From the IMG/VR virus record IMGVR_UViG_3300042305_002030, positions 1 to 34,592 of that record: a DNA stretch of 34,592 bases. One strand, given 5' to 3'. The notes under the pieces are model-generated. The model saw only the letters and a program-made list of their open reading frames with translations. It was not told where the DNA came from and searched no databases. Source of the DNA: a virus. Shown in pieces: positions 33,990 to 34,592 of the stretch (positions within the stretch are counted from its first letter, which is position 1; every line of letters begins with the position of its first letter). Both the position numbers and the translations under genes were made by a program.

Positions 33990-34325
33990 ATGAGTATTTT
34001 AAAATCTACACCCGTCTTTAAATTCATCGGCGAAAAATTCGTAAAAACATCAGAGATTTCAATAATTTCTGAAAAAGATTATTCAACCAATGGGGAGGGA
34101 GTTCTTTTGGTGAAAAAAGTTGACACTTGTATTTTGACTTTGGATTCCACAACAACAGATAATATCGTTGTGAAATCCTTAACCAAAACCATCATCAGAC
34201 CCGACAAAGGATTGATTGATGAAGAGTATTCTGAATTAGAAATCAACAAAGGAACGTCAGTTCATTTCCAATTTATGGGTGGAAACTGGTATATCTTGGG
34301 TTCCGACGGAATTAAGTGGGACTAA
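33990..34325 (+). CDS. Small beta-rich structural protein of unknown function
   Basis: 111 residues, not recognised. It reads as a beta sandwich: VFKFIGEKFV, VLLVKKVDTCILTLDSTTTDNIVVKSL, KTIIRPDKG, SVHFQFMGGNWYILGSDGIKWD. The final FMGGNWYILG segment is like those ending small phage head-decoration or fibre-tip domains, but that is weak evidence. The ATG begins one base after the stop of the neck-like gene, so the two are co-translated. The 3' end overlaps the convergent gene at 34312 by 14 bases. Confidence 0.7.
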   Translation: MSILKSTPVFKFIGEKFVKTSEISIISEKDYSTNGEGVLLVKKVDTCILTLDSTTTDNIVVKSLTKTIIRPDKGLIDEEYSELEINKGTSVHFQFMGGNWYILGSDGIKWD

Positions 34326-34592
34326 CCAACTCCAAATCCGCAAGTTCATAGATATAGTTGGGTGAAAGTCCCCTCTTTCTCCAATATTCAAGTTCCTGAT
34401 CTGAAATAGTCAAAACCTCATCCAAAGAATCTTGGTCGGTTTCCTTGATTGGATTACCATTGATAAGTTTACATTGTGTTTTTGTGAACACATACTTATC
34501 TTTTGGATCATCAATCAAAAGGTTGTCACGGACAATTTCATCAAACACCACCAAAAGAGGTTCAATTCGTTTGTTGATCGTATTGATTGCTC
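34312..34592 (-). CDS. Partial gene running off the window, unknown function
   Basis: At least 93 residues, with the 5' end beyond the window: the frame stays open from 34590 down to the stop at 34312, and no ATG start lies inside. The visible part contains AINTINKRIEPLLVVFDEI, an acidic patch (LLIDDPKDKY), KTQCKLINGNPIKETDQDS and a helix SDQELEYWRKRGLSPNYIYELADLE. No domain is recognised; the last segment looks like a short helical hairpin. A TTG at 34552-34554 could act as an internal start, but the upstream codons look equally protein-like (AINTINKRIEPL). It converges on and overlaps the plus-strand gene by 14 bases. Confidence 0.6.
   Translation of the reverse strand, partial: AINTINKRIEPLLVVFDEIVRDNLLIDDPKDKYVFTKTQCKLINGNPIKETDQDSLDEVLTISDQELEYWRKRGLSPNYIYELADLELVSPT

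Noticed and set aside
34552-34554. TTG as the start of the last gene
   Set aside because: The frame stays open upstream to the window edge and the upstream codons look coding, so the gene is better treated as cut off by the window.
1-34592. tRNA genes, CRISPR arrays, insertion sequences, integrase or attachment sites
   Set aside because: No cloverleaf-like segment, no regularly spaced direct repeats and no transposase or integrase motif were seen on either strand; almost all sequence is taken up by convincing genes.

Overview
The window is a 34.6-kb piece of a T4-like contractile-tailed phage (Caudoviricetes, myovirus morphology). This is shown by genes for a gp18-type tail sheath, gp19-type tail tube, gp53-type wedge protein and T4_baseplate-family hub-assembly protein, next to a T4-style replication and recombination set (gp41-type helicase, RNase H/FEN-type 5' nuclease, UvsX recombinase, gp32-type ssDNA-binding protein) and a class Ia ribonucleotide reductase. 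The DNA is AT-rich and uses the standard code, with TAA and TGA stops. Start codons are preceded by A/T-rich sequence rather than a Shine-Dalgarno box. That is typical of Bacteroidota and their phages, so I infer a Bacteroidota host with moderate confidence. No integrase, tRNA, CRISPR array or insertion sequence is visible.

Layout. 32-454 (-): small DGAHR (ParB/sulfiredoxin-like) protein. 512-8733 (-): nucleotide and replication block, read as gp32, uvsX, rnh, an unknown gene, gp41 helicase, nrdB, nrdA. 8853-26745 (-): tail block, read as sheath, HAD-type phosphatase, tube, T4_baseplate protein plus a short overlapping gene, a 1542-residue baseplate protein carrying an OmpA-like domain, gp53-like wedge, a 2106-residue hub-like protein, a small gene and an Ala/Pro/Thr-rich coiled-coil protein. 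26746-26896: divergent control region with an inverted repeat in front of a tiny ribbon-helix-helix-like gene (+). 27038-29493 (-): probable tail-completion protein, an unknown structural protein and two small proteins with a shared N-terminal tag. 29538-34325 (+): SNF2/SMARCAL1-like helicase, a superoxide dismutase fused to a nuclease-like domain, a neck-like protein and a small protein. 34312-34592 (-): a gene running off the window. No gene-free stretch exceeds about 150 bases.

Main points for a second look. (1) Four unrelated small proteins (ParB-like, HAD-like, leucine-rich-repeat-like, unknown) begin with nearly the same 10-12 residues, M(K/R)xLI(K/R)(K/R)ILxE. This resembles in length, charge and (L/I)xE ending the capsid-targeting propeptide of T4 internal head proteins, so they are candidate packaged and injected effectors. 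(2) The SOD-nuclease fusion has the same kind of (L/I)xE sites in front of and between its two domains. (3) An 8-bp motif, ATATTTAT, recurs in the sense orientation just upstream of at least nine genes, mostly late ones, and may be this phage's late promoter. (4) An OmpA-like peptidoglycan-binding module is inserted in a baseplate protein. (5) The gp32-type protein lacks the zinc site and ends in a bacterial-SSB-like ELPF tip. (6) The RHH-like gene and its perfect inverted repeat look like a self-contained regulatory switch beside the sheath gene. Family assignments rest on reading motifs by eye; no database search was run.
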